Translations under genes and position numbers: made by a program | Source: an uncultured Lachnospiraceae bacterium | GTDB lineage: Bacteria > Bacillota > Clostridia > Lachnospirales > Lachnospiraceae | Reading direction: 5' to 3' | NCBI GenBank assembly: GCA_900539175.1 | Contig: UQAW01000058.1 | Location: forward strand, 1-26,226 | Length of the DNA stretch: 26,226 nt | Notes under the pieces: model-generated | Databases searched by the model: none | Told to the model about the DNA's origin: nothing | Seen by the model: only the letters and a program-made list of their open reading frames with translations | Part shown: positions 13,159-20,749 of the stretch, piece after piece | Layout of the letters: every line of letters begins with the position of its first letter | How positions within the stretch are numbered: the stretch's first letter is position 1

Positions 13159-14334
13159 TTATTCCGCAGATGCACTATCCTTTGTCTCTGCCGGTACTTC
13201 TTTAATGGTTGCAGAATCCAGAATTACATTCATAACACGTTCACTGTCAATAAAGCGCTCCACCTGATCCTGTCCATATTCTTCCACCAACGCATCTTCT
13301 GCCATTCCAAAATCCTCTGCTGTCTTTGCCAGAATTTCCTTGTACTCAGAATCATCTTTCGTGAACCCTTCGGTCTGGGCAATGGCTTTGATAATCATAT
13401 TTCCCTTTGCCGTTGCCTTTGCCGTCACCAGCAGATTAGCCTCATATTCTTCTTCACTCATACCCATCTGCTCAATATATCCTGCCAGATCGGTTCCCAT
13501 CATCTGAGCATACTGGGTCATATAATCTTCCATATCTTTTTTCGCTGCATCGATTTCCGACTGCTGATACATCTTAATCGTAGTGCTCTCCATAATCTGA
13601 GACCAGGCGTTGCTCTTCAGTGCAGATTCATCGGAGGCCGCTGCCTGATCTTCCAGATTTTTCCGGATCGCTGCACGGTACTCCTCAATGCTGGAAGAAT
13701 CCGAGTACTTCTTTACCCACTCTTCCGTCAGCTCTGTGTATGGGCGGGAAATATTATATACGGTAACTGTAAATACCACCGGTTTTCCGGAAAACTCTTC
13801 ATTGTTCGGATACGGATCCGGGAAGGTCAGATTCAGATCCTTTGTTTCTCCGGTTTTCATTCCAATCACGCCATCATCAAAACCATCAATATACCCGCTG
13901 GCTCCCAGTGTAATCGAAGTCCCCTCTGTACTGCCTCCTTCAAACGCTTCTCCATTCATTTTTCCCTCGTAGGAGATATATACGGTGTCTCCTTCCTGAC
14001 AAGGTTCATCTGTTACCGTTGTATTACTATAGTTGGAGGTAATGACATCCTCCACCTCCTGATCAGTCACAGTCGTCACAGTCTTTTCCACTTCCAACCC
14101 CCGATACTGTCCAAGCTCCAGACATGCTAAAACATCTTCTTCATCTTCAATCGGAATTCCGTCATCCTCCGGAATCGAAGAACTTTCGGACGAAGAATCA
14201 TCGCCAGATGCCGAACTGCTGTCTTCTGAAGTACTTACAGAACTGCTGTCACTTTTATCTTTTTTACCGCAACTTGTAAATGCCAATGTTCCCACGCTGA
14301 GGCAAAGCATCAGCACAATTATTTTTCTCTTCAT
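13159..14334 (-). CDS. Trigger-factor-like FKBP-type peptidyl-prolyl isomerase lipoprotein
   Basis: 391 residues. Lipoprotein signal with C22 (LMLCLSVGTLAFTSC), a serine/acidic linker (about 25-65), then the trigger-factor order: a short N-terminal piece, an FKBP domain (about 112-195: GDTVYISYEGKMNGEAF, GGSTEGTSITLGASGYIDGF, GVIGMKTGETKDLNLTFPDP) and a helical C-terminal chaperone-like domain (about 200-370). Cytosolic trigger factor has an N-terminal ribosome-binding domain; here it is replaced by a lipid anchor and linker, so the protein should work outside the membrane as a folding catalyst for secreted proteins, broadly like PrsA. Ribosome site AGGAAAGGG. A small stem lies in its leader at 14398-14419. 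Appears monocistronic. Confidence 0.88.
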   Translation of the reverse strand: MKRKIIVLMLCLSVGTLAFTSCGKKDKSDSSSVSTSEDSSSASGDDSSSESSSIPEDDGIPIEDEEDVLACLELGQYRGLEVEKTVTTVTDQEVEDVITSNYSNTTVTDEPCQEGDTVYISYEGKMNGEAFEGGSTEGTSITLGASGYIDGFDDGVIGMKTGETKDLNLTFPDPYPNNEEFSGKPVVFTVTVYNISRPYTELTEEWVKKYSDSSSIEEYRAAIRKNLEDQAAASDESALKSNAWSQIMESTTIKMYQQSEIDAAKKDMEDYMTQYAQMMGTDLAGYIEQMGMSEEEYEANLLVTAKATAKGNMIIKAIAQTEGFTKDDSEYKEILAKTAEDFGMAEDALVEEYGQDQVERFIDSERVMNVILDSATIKEVPAETKDSASAE

Positions 14335-14397
14335 CTTTTACCCTTTCCTGAAATCATTTTTCACAAATGAATTTTCAAACAGACTTTCCTGTATGGT

Positions 14398-14419
14398 GAT
14401 GTCCGCATCGGCAGACATC
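14398..14419 (-). promoter_or_regulatory. Small hairpin in the leader of the FKBP lipoprotein gene
   Basis: GATGTCTGC / GCGGACATC on the minus strand form a 9-bp stem (one G-U pair) with a 4-base loop, 64 bases upstream of the ATG. No T-run follows, so it is either the terminator remnant of the upstream gene ending at 14468 or a leader hairpin. Weak evidence. Confidence 0.3.
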
Positions 14420-14467
14420 TCCGTTTAGTTATCGTATCACATTTTCCCGCAGAAAGAAAGTCTCTTC

Positions 14468-15823
14468 CTACAATTTTCTCCTGGCCTGCCTCACATAGGA
14501 CGGACGAACCTGTACCCAGAACGTATTCTCGTCATCCCGATTAAAGAAAAAGGAAAAGCCCATGGATTTCAGATACATGAATTTTTGATTTTCCGAATCA
14601 TAATCTGTCCAGCTCCCGATATCTGTTCCTTCCGGATAAAACAAAAGGTCTGTTCCTCCGATCAGGCTTCCGACCCGTTCACTCCACTTCTGCGCATCCG
14701 CCTGTACACGGTCAAGGGTACTGGCATAACTCAGACCGCCGTAACCATTACTTGCAAATTCCCAACCTTCCTCTTTCAATAACTGAACCACTGTCTTACA
14801 GGCATCTGTCTCGGCCGCCGTATCATAAACGCCGTAATCTGCATAGGGATTTCCAGCTTCCGCACTTTTTCCCAACACCTCGTCTGTGCGGTACCCCAGA
14901 ACGCCATTATATCCGGATACTCCCAAAATGCCCCTGGCACCCCGATAGGAAAATTCCGGATGTTCCTCGATAAATGTATCCAGACATGGAACCACATCAT
15001 AATCACCAATCACAACGCTTCCATCCGCCTGTCTGTATTCCACCGCCGGTTTTCCATCCTCGCCGGCCACGATTCTTGCTCCATAGCCTGCCGCCGTCAG
15101 TGCAAACGGATAACTCACATCTTCCTGAGACAAAACAAACGGCTTTTTCCCGGAAGGTAACTTAAGTTCTGCCTTTTTGTAAGCTACATTCCCTTCCTCG
15201 TCTCTCTCCTCTGTTACCAGATCCCGGATACTGACCAGAATATATCCCTCTTCATACATCTGCTCCAAGGTCTGCAAAAAAGCTTCCACGGTCATGGTGT
15301 TTTGATTTGCAGCCTGTACTGCCGGGTCCTCAGAAGCCCCGGCCCGTTCCTGATCCACAATCAGATGTCTGAAAAAAATATGTTCCACCTGATTCACATC
15401 CCATTCCACCAACGCAGATTTATCTTTTTCATACGCCGTGATTTTAGCCGTTAAACTTGTATCTTCCTCGTAACCTTCCACATTTTTTAACAATGCAATC
15501 GCACCGTCATAATCATACTGAACCGCCAATGCTTCTGCCTGCGCAAGGACGTTCTGGTTCTGCTGCCTTTTCTCTTCCTCTTTTCTTGCCAACGCTTCCT
15601 GCCGGGCTTTCTCCCGTGCCTCCTTCTCCTCCCTGCGCCTGCTGCAGCTCCTGGCACCGAAAATAACTCCGATAATAAACAGGACAAATACTGCAACACA
15701 GCCGATACGTATCATAATTGCAATTCTTCTTTTCTTTCTTCTCCGCTCTTCTCTCAGGCGCTGTGCCCTCCTTCGGCGGCGTGCCTCCTCTTCCCGGCTA
15801 GCCTGCCTTTTATGATCACTCAT
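14468..15823 (-). CDS. Membrane-anchored polysaccharide-deacetylase-like protein, catalytic motifs apparently lost
   Basis: 451 residues from ATG 15823 (AAGGAG 8 bases upstream). A strongly basic N-terminus is followed by one membrane helix (about 36-55, IRIGCVAVFVLFIIGVIFGA), an arginine/glutamate-rich coiled coil (about 57-90), a short helical repeat-like stretch, then an extracellular domain. That domain follows the order of a NodB-type deacetylase: HIFFRHLIVD, FLQTLEQMYEEGYILVSI, PFVLSQEDVSYPFAL where TFDDG-like residues would be, WEFASNGYGG where the metal-binding HxxxH would be, and LLFYPEGTD. The DD and histidine pair are not there. Inference: a NodB-fold protein that binds rather than cuts envelope glycans. 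Some family members are annotated simply as hypothetical. Confidence 0.6.
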   Translation of the reverse strand: MSDHKRQASREEEARRRRRAQRLREERRRKKRRIAIMIRIGCVAVFVLFIIGVIFGARSCSRRREEKEAREKARQEALARKEEEKRQQNQNVLAQAEALAVQYDYDGAIALLKNVEGYEEDTSLTAKITAYEKDKSALVEWDVNQVEHIFFRHLIVDQERAGASEDPAVQAANQNTMTVEAFLQTLEQMYEEGYILVSIRDLVTEERDEEGNVAYKKAELKLPSGKKPFVLSQEDVSYPFALTAAGYGARIVAGEDGKPAVEYRQADGSVVIGDYDVVPCLDTFIEEHPEFSYRGARGILGVSGYNGVLGYRTDEVLGKSAEAGNPYADYGVYDTAAETDACKTVVQLLKEEGWEFASNGYGGLSYASTLDRVQADAQKWSERVGSLIGGTDLLFYPEGTDIGSWTDYDSENQKFMYLKSMGFSFFFNRDDENTFWVQVRPSYVRQARRKL

Positions 15824-15974
15824 ACTTTGTCTCCTTACCTGACACTCTTCTTTGTGTATCAACGAAAATCCGACAGCCTTCCTCTGAAAACTTTCGTGTC
15901 TGCACAGTTATTTCTATAATAACACAGTCTTTCCTTTTTGACACCGCATTTCCCGACTTTTTTTGAAAATGTAT

Positions 15975-16003
15975 TTGCCTTTTAAATCAAACAATGATAG
16001 AAT
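15975..16003 (+). promoter_or_regulatory. Sigma-A-type promoter of the 16198 gene
   Basis: TTGCCT (15975-15980), 17 bases, TAGAAT (15998-16003). Start near 16010, giving a leader of about 190 nt that contains the structured region below. Confidence 0.6.
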
Positions 16004-16014
16004 TACTACGTAAT

Positions 16015-16174
16015 ATGAAAGTCGATTGCTCCGCACTTTGTGCTCCCGCAATCGCCGCCAGTATTCGTAATCCGGGTTGTCTCCCTACTTATTCATACTG
16101 GCTTGCCCGTCCAATATCCATGACTCGCCGCATGCGAGCATGCGCTCCTCATGGCCGCTGTCCGGGACTTTCAT
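16015..16174 (+). ncRNA. Structured 5' leader: closed multi-helix junction next to the ribosome site
   Basis: Pairings found by eye: P1 ATGAAAGTC (16015-16023) with GACTTTCAT (16166-16174) closes the whole region. Inside it are P2 GATTGC (16024-16029) with GCAATC (16048-16053), topped by GCAC/GTGC (16033-16036 with 16040-16043); P3 GCCAGTAT (16057-16064) with ATACTGGC (16095-16102); and P4 CCATGA (16118-16123) with TCATGG (16149-16154), topped by a GCATGC-rich hairpin. The AGGAGG ribosome site follows P1 by about 10 bases. This is the layout of a cis-regulatory RNA. A dispersed palindromic repeat is the alternative. No known riboswitch core was recognised. Confidence 0.5.
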
Positions 16175-16197
16175 TGTAACTATCAGGAGGTACAGGT

Positions 16198-16650
16198 ATG
16201 AAAGTGTGGCAGGTTTTATTAATTATTTTGATAGTGCTGGTCGCTATCGTAGCTATTCTCTATTTTCTTGGAAGGAGAATGCAGAAGAAGCAGGAATCTC
16301 AGCAGGAGCAGATTGAAGCAGCAAAGCAAACAGTCTCCATGTTGATCATAGATAAAAAGCGCATGAAACTAAAAGAATCCGGTCTCCCCCAGATGGTCAT
16401 TGACCAGACTCCAAAGATGATGCGGCGTGCAAAACTGCCCATCGTAAAAGCAAAGATCGGACCGAGGATCATGACTCTGGTAGCAGATGAACGTGTCTAT
16501 GATTTAATTCCGGTGAAGAAGGAAGTAAAAGCCACGGTAAGCGGTATCTACATCACCGGTGTAAAAGGTCTGCGCGGTTCTCTGGAAGCCCCTAAGAAGA
16601 AACAAGGTTTCTGGAAACGCATGATGAGCAAAGCACGCGGCGAAGCATAA
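16198..16650 (+). CDS. Small single-pass membrane protein, unknown function
   Basis: 150 residues: one N-terminal membrane helix (VWQVLLIILIVLVAIVAILY), a glutamine-rich coiled-coil stretch (about 28-45), then a basic cytosolic domain (RMKLKESGLPQMVIDQTPK, KIGPRIMTLVADERVYDLIP, VKATVSGIYITGVKGLRGSL) with a lysine-rich end. Ribosome site AGGAGG. The TPKMMRRAKLPIVKAKIGPR stretch looks conserved, but I cannot name a family; I believe similar proteins occur in other Lachnospiraceae. Monocistronic, between its own promoter and terminator, behind a highly structured leader. Confidence 0.7.
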   Translation: MKVWQVLLIILIVLVAIVAILYFLGRRMQKKQESQQEQIEAAKQTVSMLIIDKKRMKLKESGLPQMVIDQTPKMMRRAKLPIVKAKIGPRIMTLVADERVYDLIPVKKEVKATVSGIYITGVKGLRGSLEAPKKKQGFWKRMMSKARGEA

Positions 16651-16677
16651 GGAAGATTTTTACTATAGTACACACAG

Positions 16678-16721
16678 GAAAGCCAGCAAAAGCAAATCAC
16701 TGCTTTTACCGGCTTTCTTTT
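16678..16721 (+). terminator. Intrinsic terminator of the 16198 gene
   Basis: GAAAGCC (16678-16684) pairs with GGCTTTC (16711-16717) and GCAAAAGCA with TGCTTTT inside it; followed by TTTTATT. It lies 28 bases after the stop codon. Confidence 0.75.
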
Positions 16722-16871
16722 ATTATCTATTAGATTCTCTTTGAGAGAATACCTCTCTCAGATTCTGATACTCCCAAAGCGGTCATTGCCTGTTCTGCTG
16801 ACATTCCCAGATTTCTGCCTTCCGTCAACCTTGAAATCGTCTGTCTCCATATAGAAATCAGCCCACAGCCA

Positions 16872-17012
16872 GAAAAACCGGGAGGGAGGTGTCCCTGCGC
16901 GGCGGCGGTGCCCGGAATGGGAGCATTTGCAGACTGGTGTAGATGTTCTAAGAGAAACGGCTCCCATTCCGGACACCGCCGCCGCGTAGGGACACCTCCC
17001 TCCCGGTTTTTC
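16872..17012. repeat. Long palindromic element: 53-bp inverted repeat, two mismatches
   Basis: Arms 16872-16924 and 16960-17012 match over 51 of 53 positions around a 35-base loop. The arms are very GC-rich and end in TTTTTC on both strands. To the right are CGTCC-type iterations (17012-17045) that run into the last codons and stop of the DUF1934 gene. Same build as 10164-10357: iterations, gene 3' end, long stem. Open frames crossing it only re-read the palindrome. Nothing else of note was seen between 16722 and 16871 apart from a GAGAG/CTCTC hairpin near 16742-16760. Confidence 0.85.
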
Positions 17013-17030
17013 GTCCGTCCTCGTCCGTCC

Positions 17031-17477
17031 TCATCCTTCTGCGTCCTTTTTCGCCCGAACCGTCATCGCAATTGTGCAGTCCGCCACATAAGACTCATTC
17101 ATATCCAATGCATAATCAACCACCACATCCATGGAATCTTCTTCTTCCCTCACTGAAATCCTGGTGGCTGCCACTCCCATATTCATCATGCCAAAAGGAG
17201 TCTGATAAAAAGACAGATTCTTTTTATTCTCCTCAAAAATCATCTGGACATTGATCAGTCCTTTCTTATGAACTTCCATCTTCTTCTCATCAAATTTCAC
17301 GATATTGTGGGTGGTTCCTTCAAATCCGTCCACCGTTTCATCATAAATCAGATAATGCTGTCCATTCTTTTTATAGTATTGTCCTCCCATCACGACCTCA
17401 ACCGGAACAGGTTCCTCTTCTCCTGCTCCGACTATATACTGCAGTCCGGAAATACTTATCATTACATCTTTTGTCAT
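17031..17477 (-). CDS. DUF1934 protein (YwiB-like, calycin-type beta barrel)
   Basis: 148 residues from ATG 17477 (GGGAG 5 bases upstream); the longer frame from 17489 lacks a site. MTKDVMISISGLQYIVG, then GGQYYKKNGQHYLIYDETVD, then TTHNIVKFDEKKMEVHKKGL, then QTPFGMMNMGVAATRISV and a run of alternating strands is the DUF1934 pattern. Role in the cell is unknown. It follows murI by 38 bases on the same strand, probably one transcript. Its last codons (KKDAEG) and stop lie in the GGACG iterations of the palindromic element, which then serves as terminator. Confidence 0.85.
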   Translation of the reverse strand: MTKDVMISISGLQYIVGAGEEEPVPVEVVMGGQYYKKNGQHYLIYDETVDGFEGTTHNIVKFDEKKMEVHKKGLINVQMIFEENKKNLSFYQTPFGMMNMGVAATRISVREEEDSMDVVVDYALDMNESYVADCTIAMTVRAKKDAEG

Positions 17478-17515
17478 CTTATCTCCCATCCGGTGTACCT
17501 GCCGTCAGGCACACG

Positions 17516-18352
17516 CTAATAGTTCTCGATCTGTACCAATGAAGTGGAACGAATCTCATAAGGCAGCACGGAATTTGCAAATGTATTAAATCGTTCCACC
17601 GCGTCGCTGCTGTAAAATCTGTATTTCTCATCGTTGGATTCCTGTTTACTCCAATAATCATCCGGATTCTCTAATTCCAGCTCCGCCAACAGACGTTTTA
17701 ATGCCTGAGATGTTTCGTACGCCGGATTGATCAGCGTTACTTTCTCTCCTACAACATCCCTCAGCAGGGAACGCAGAAGCGGATAATGGGTACAGCCCAT
17801 AATCAGGGTATCAATATCTTTGTCCAGCAACTCTTTCAGATACCGCCTGGCAACTTCATATGTAATCGGATCCTTGATCCATCCCTCTTCTACGAGGGAA
17901 ACAAACAACGGACAAGATTTCCCCAATACCATAATCTCCGGATCCGCTTCCTGAATCAATGCGGGATATAAATTACTTTGAATGGTACTTTCTGTGGCAA
18001 TTACACCAATACGCTTATTCTTCGTGGCCTTTACAGCCATACGTGCTCCCGGCTTTACCACACCAATAATGGGGATATCAATCTCCTGTTCAATCGCATC
18101 TAAAGCAAGGGCACTGGCCGTATTACAGGCGATTACAATCGCCTTTACCTGTTTTGTCTGCAAAAAACGTACAATCTGCCGGGAATATCGAAGAACCGTA
18201 TCTCTGGATTTTGTTCCATAAGGAACACGTGCAGTATCACCAAAATATACAATCCGCTCATTCGGCAGATTCCGCATAATCTCCCGCACCACCGTAAGCC
18301 CGCCGACACCGGAATCAAACACTCCGATTGGTGCATATTTATCAAAATTCAT
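17516..18352 (-). CDS. murI: Glutamate racemase
   Basis: 278 residues from ATG 18352 (AAGGAG 8 bases upstream). Makes D-glutamate from L-glutamate for peptidoglycan precursors in the cytosol. The two catalytic cysteines are in place: C76 in AIVIACNTAS and C187 in DTLIMGCTHYPLL (with H189). FDSGVGGLTV near the start and YFGDTARVPYGTKS complete the family signature; length is normal. It lies between spoIIR and the DUF1934 gene on the same strand. A hairpin precedes its ribosome site (18369-18422). Confidence 0.97.
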   Translation of the reverse strand: MNFDKYAPIGVFDSGVGGLTVVREIMRNLPNERIVYFGDTARVPYGTKSRDTVLRYSRQIVRFLQTKQVKAIVIACNTASALALDAIEQEIDIPIIGVVKPGARMAVKATKNKRIGVIATESTIQSNLYPALIQEADPEIMVLGKSCPLFVSLVEEGWIKDPITYEVARRYLKELLDKDIDTLIMGCTHYPLLRSLLRDVVGEKVTLINPAYETSQALKRLLAELELENPDDYWSKQESNDEKYRFYSSDAVERFNTFANSVLPYEIRSTSLVQIENY

Positions 18353-18368
18353 ATTCTGTTCTCCTTGT

Positions 18369-18422
18369 AACATAGCCGTCTACTCACAGAACAACCGACT
18401 TTTCGCTATGTTTTACATACCT
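18369..18422 (-). promoter_or_regulatory. Hairpin in the murI leader
   Basis: AACATAGC (18369-18376) and GCTATGTT (18415-18422) are perfect 8-bp inverted copies 38 bases apart, ending directly before the AAGGAG of murI. No T-run follows. It may be a leader structure or a weak end of the spoIIR transcript. Confidence 0.3.
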
Positions 18423-18459
18423 GCTAACTATGATACCCTGTAAACCCGGGAATTTCAAG

Positions 18460-19059
18460 TCAAAACCACCGAAATGTAAAATGTATCTTTTCTTTTTTCC
18501 AGATTTCATCATAAGCTTCATCACTAAGCACATGTTTCAGATTGTTTTCTTTCTCCTCCAGAACGGGATGCAGTGCATCCTCAAAGCAAAGAGACGGATA
18601 CAACATGCACCACCAGTTCTGCCCCTGTGCCCTGCCGATTTTCACGCGGAGTGCCTCATACTCCCCGGCCGGAAACGTATAATCCCCGTATGATTTCACC
18701 GGAAAGTAGTCTGTCTCATAACTTACTGTCACATCATCGCTACTCCCCGCCTCCGCCAGACAACATTTTGCCTCCTTTTGCAGATACTCCGTATTCTGTT
18801 TCAAAATTTCTTTGGTGCACTCCAGAGAATCTGCCTCTTCCAACAGAATCTCTATCTTTTCCAACAGCCGCTCTTTTACAAAGAGTTTGATTTCCTGATC
18901 TTTGATCCTGTCACTGTCGGCAAGTACATGAAACCGGACCACTTGTCCTGCAATTTCCCGCTGGATGGCGGCTGCACGCCCTTCCACGTGACCGGACCAC
19001 AGGGCAGCGCCTAATCCCAAAACCAATGCTCCCCCCCACGCAATTATACCTCTTCGCAC
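18460..19059 (-). CDS. spoIIR: Stage II sporulation protein R
   Basis: 199 residues, GTG start at 19059. N-terminal signal/anchor (IIAWGGALVLGLGAALWSG), then the SpoIIR blocks VVRFHVLADSDRIKDQEIKL, DYTFPAGEYEALRVKIG and QNWWCMLYPSLCFEDA. Known role: made in the forespore, exported to the intermembrane space, and needed to trigger SpoIIGA cleavage of pro-sigma-E in the mother cell. Its start overlaps the Ger(x)C-like gene by 16 bases, so here it is translated at the end of a germinant-receptor operon, an uncommon placement. Ribosome site is an AAAGGGCAGGTGG run within the upstream gene. Confidence 0.95.
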   Translation of the reverse strand: MRRGIIAWGGALVLGLGAALWSGHVEGRAAAIQREIAGQVVRFHVLADSDRIKDQEIKLFVKERLLEKIEILLEEADSLECTKEILKQNTEYLQKEAKCCLAEAGSSDDVTVSYETDYFPVKSYGDYTFPAGEYEALRVKIGRAQGQNWWCMLYPSLCFEDALHPVLEEKENNLKHVLSDEAYDEIWKKEKIHFTFRWF

Positions 19060-19667
19060 AAGACCACCTGCCCTTTCTCCGCAATCAGTCTCGGAAGACT
19101 GGTTATTTTTCCCTCATTATTCCAATCATAATAAAGTTCCTCCAGGGTAACTCCATCCTTTTGTGTCTGCATATGATTTTCATAGATTCCGGTCAGATAT
19201 TCTCCTATCGTATCCTCCTTTTGTCCGCCCAGCTTCATCACCTCTTCCGGCGCATCCACAGCAAATACATATGCATTCTTTCCTAATATCGGATTCTTTT
19301 GCATCCCCTCCACAACGATCCCATAAGCATCCGGCTGTTCCAGAAGTCTCTGACTGAAGATCACAGCCTGAACATGTCCAAGATCCAGATAATATTGCTG
19401 ACTTTTCACATATTCTGCCCGCAGCTCATCCAGAGAAGCCCCCTGAACCATCAGACCAGGCGGAGTATTTTCATCTCCTTTCTGCTGTTCAGTCATCTCC
19501 GAAAGTTCTGCCATTCCGTAAATGAGCGTATAGCTCCCCTCCTGATAATCCCAGGCCAACGAAAGCGGATAATCCCTTTTTTCCGGCTCAATCCCCCCGC
19601 AGCCGCCAAAGAAAAGTGCGAAAGCGGTAAGGCTAATGATTCTTCTTATACTTTTCCTGATTTTCAT
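19044..19667 (-). CDS. gerAC: Ger(x)C-type germinant receptor lipoprotein, short form
   Basis: 207 residues. Lipoprotein signal ending LFFGGC (C23), then the Ger(x)C N-terminal domain: KRDYPLSLAWDYQ, SLDELRAEYVKSQQYYLDLG, HVQAVIFSQRLLE and PILGKNAYVFAVDAPEE. Usual Ger(x)C proteins are about 350-400 residues with three domains; here only about the first half is present. The frame is not broken by chance: the end overlaps spoIIR and the start overlaps gerAB by 35 bases with AGGAGG in place, so the short form looks native. Role: outer-face subunit of the spore inner-membrane germinant receptor. Confidence 0.8.
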   Translation of the reverse strand: MKIRKSIRRIISLTAFALFFGGCGGIEPEKRDYPLSLAWDYQEGSYTLIYGMAELSEMTEQQKGDENTPPGLMVQGASLDELRAEYVKSQQYYLDLGHVQAVIFSQRLLEQPDAYGIVVEGMQKNPILGKNAYVFAVDAPEEVMKLGGQKEDTIGEYLTGIYENHMQTQKDGVTLEELYYDWNNEGKITSLPRLIAEKGQVVLCEEV

Positions 19668-20748
19668 GACGCATCCTCCTATATCCCCATCCCGCCAGGG
19701 GTGTGATTATTACAAACAGCGGCGCATAAAAGCACTCCAGCAGCCGCATATAAACCGTCTCAATTCCTACGCTGTTTCCATATCTGACCGCAGATATGAT
19801 CCACATCAGAAGTGCTGACGCAATCAGAACTCCACAAGACATTTTCTTCTCCTTCTCTGGTTCCGTCATACTTCCGGACACTGCCAGGCGTACACTGTAG
19901 AACAATAAACTTCCCAGAGAAAAGATCAGAGAAAATAACAAAATTGCCATCCAGATGATATCAAACCGGTCCAGAAATCCGCCGGGCAGAGTGGTCCCCG
20001 CCATCAGACTAAGCACAGGAAGCTCTATGGTATTCACTCCTGAATATCCGTAAGTTCCCAGCAAAATCAGGGCTGCGGCTGCAACCATCAAAGTCAGGAT
20101 CAGCCATGATTTACCCAACTCCCACATCTGGCTGCCACGCCCTTCTGTCCGCGCACAAGCCAGCGGAAAAAGCCCCACCGTGCATCCTACCGCAAAATAT
20201 CGATATCCCCACAACATCAGAGAACCTCCCTCCAATTCCGGCATCTGTCCCCCATCCGGTACCCGCATATGAACTGCCGCCAGGATCAGAAGCAGTATAA
20301 ATCCCCAAAATACCCATGGAAATGCTGCTTCTCCCATTCTGCCCCGCTTCTGGATATCGCCTCCCATCCCAAGAAGCGCCACAGCCAGAATCAGAAATTT
20401 CAAAAGCTCTCCGCTGACATCCGGCAAAAGATACAAATTACTGATATGACCGATCCGCTCAAGTAAAAATCCCCCGGTCAACACCAGAAAACTTCCATAA
20501 ACCAGGTATACAAGCCATTTTACGATCCCACCAAAAATAACCGAAAGATGTTGAAAGGCCGATGCATTTCTCACCAGAAAGAAAAAGTAAATCAGCAGTG
20601 CACCGTATCCCAGGAATGCACCCAGGATACCGGCTCTTCCGCCGCCTGCCATCTCTCCGGACATCAGCAGTATCAACACCCCGCCGAAGGAAAGCAACAT
20701 CTGCCGTTTCAATTGCCGGTGTGAAATTCTTTGATTATCTGCAAACAT
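19633..20748 (-). CDS. gerAB: Spore germination permease-like subunit
   Basis: 371 residues with about 10 membrane helices, beginning ISHRQLKRQMLLSFGGVLIL as in GerAB/YndE-type members of the amino acid/polyamine/organocation superfamily. Includes LFPLACARTEGRGSQMWELGKSW and a typical short basic C-terminus. Role: ligand-binding membrane subunit of the germinant receptor. Starts one base after the gerAA stop (TAAaATG) and overlaps the next gene by 35 bases, so the three subunits are tightly coupled. Confidence 0.9.
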   Translation of the reverse strand: MFADNQRISHRQLKRQMLLSFGGVLILLMSGEMAGGGRAGILGAFLGYGALLIYFFFLVRNASAFQHLSVIFGGIVKWLVYLVYGSFLVLTGGFLLERIGHISNLYLLPDVSGELLKFLILAVALLGMGGDIQKRGRMGEAAFPWVFWGFILLLILAAVHMRVPDGGQMPELEGGSLMLWGYRYFAVGCTVGLFPLACARTEGRGSQMWELGKSWLILTLMVAAAALILLGTYGYSGVNTIELPVLSLMAGTTLPGGFLDRFDIIWMAILLFSLIFSLGSLLFYSVRLAVSGSMTEPEKEKKMSCGVLIASALLMWIISAVRYGNSVGIETVYMRLLECFYAPLFVIITPLAGWGYRRMRHENQEKYKKNH

Positions 20749-20749
20749 T

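Noticed and set aside
16758..17156. ORFs on both strands containing SGHRRR-GTPPSRFF
   Set aside because: They are translations of the two arms of the 53-bp palindrome, which explains the repeated peptide.
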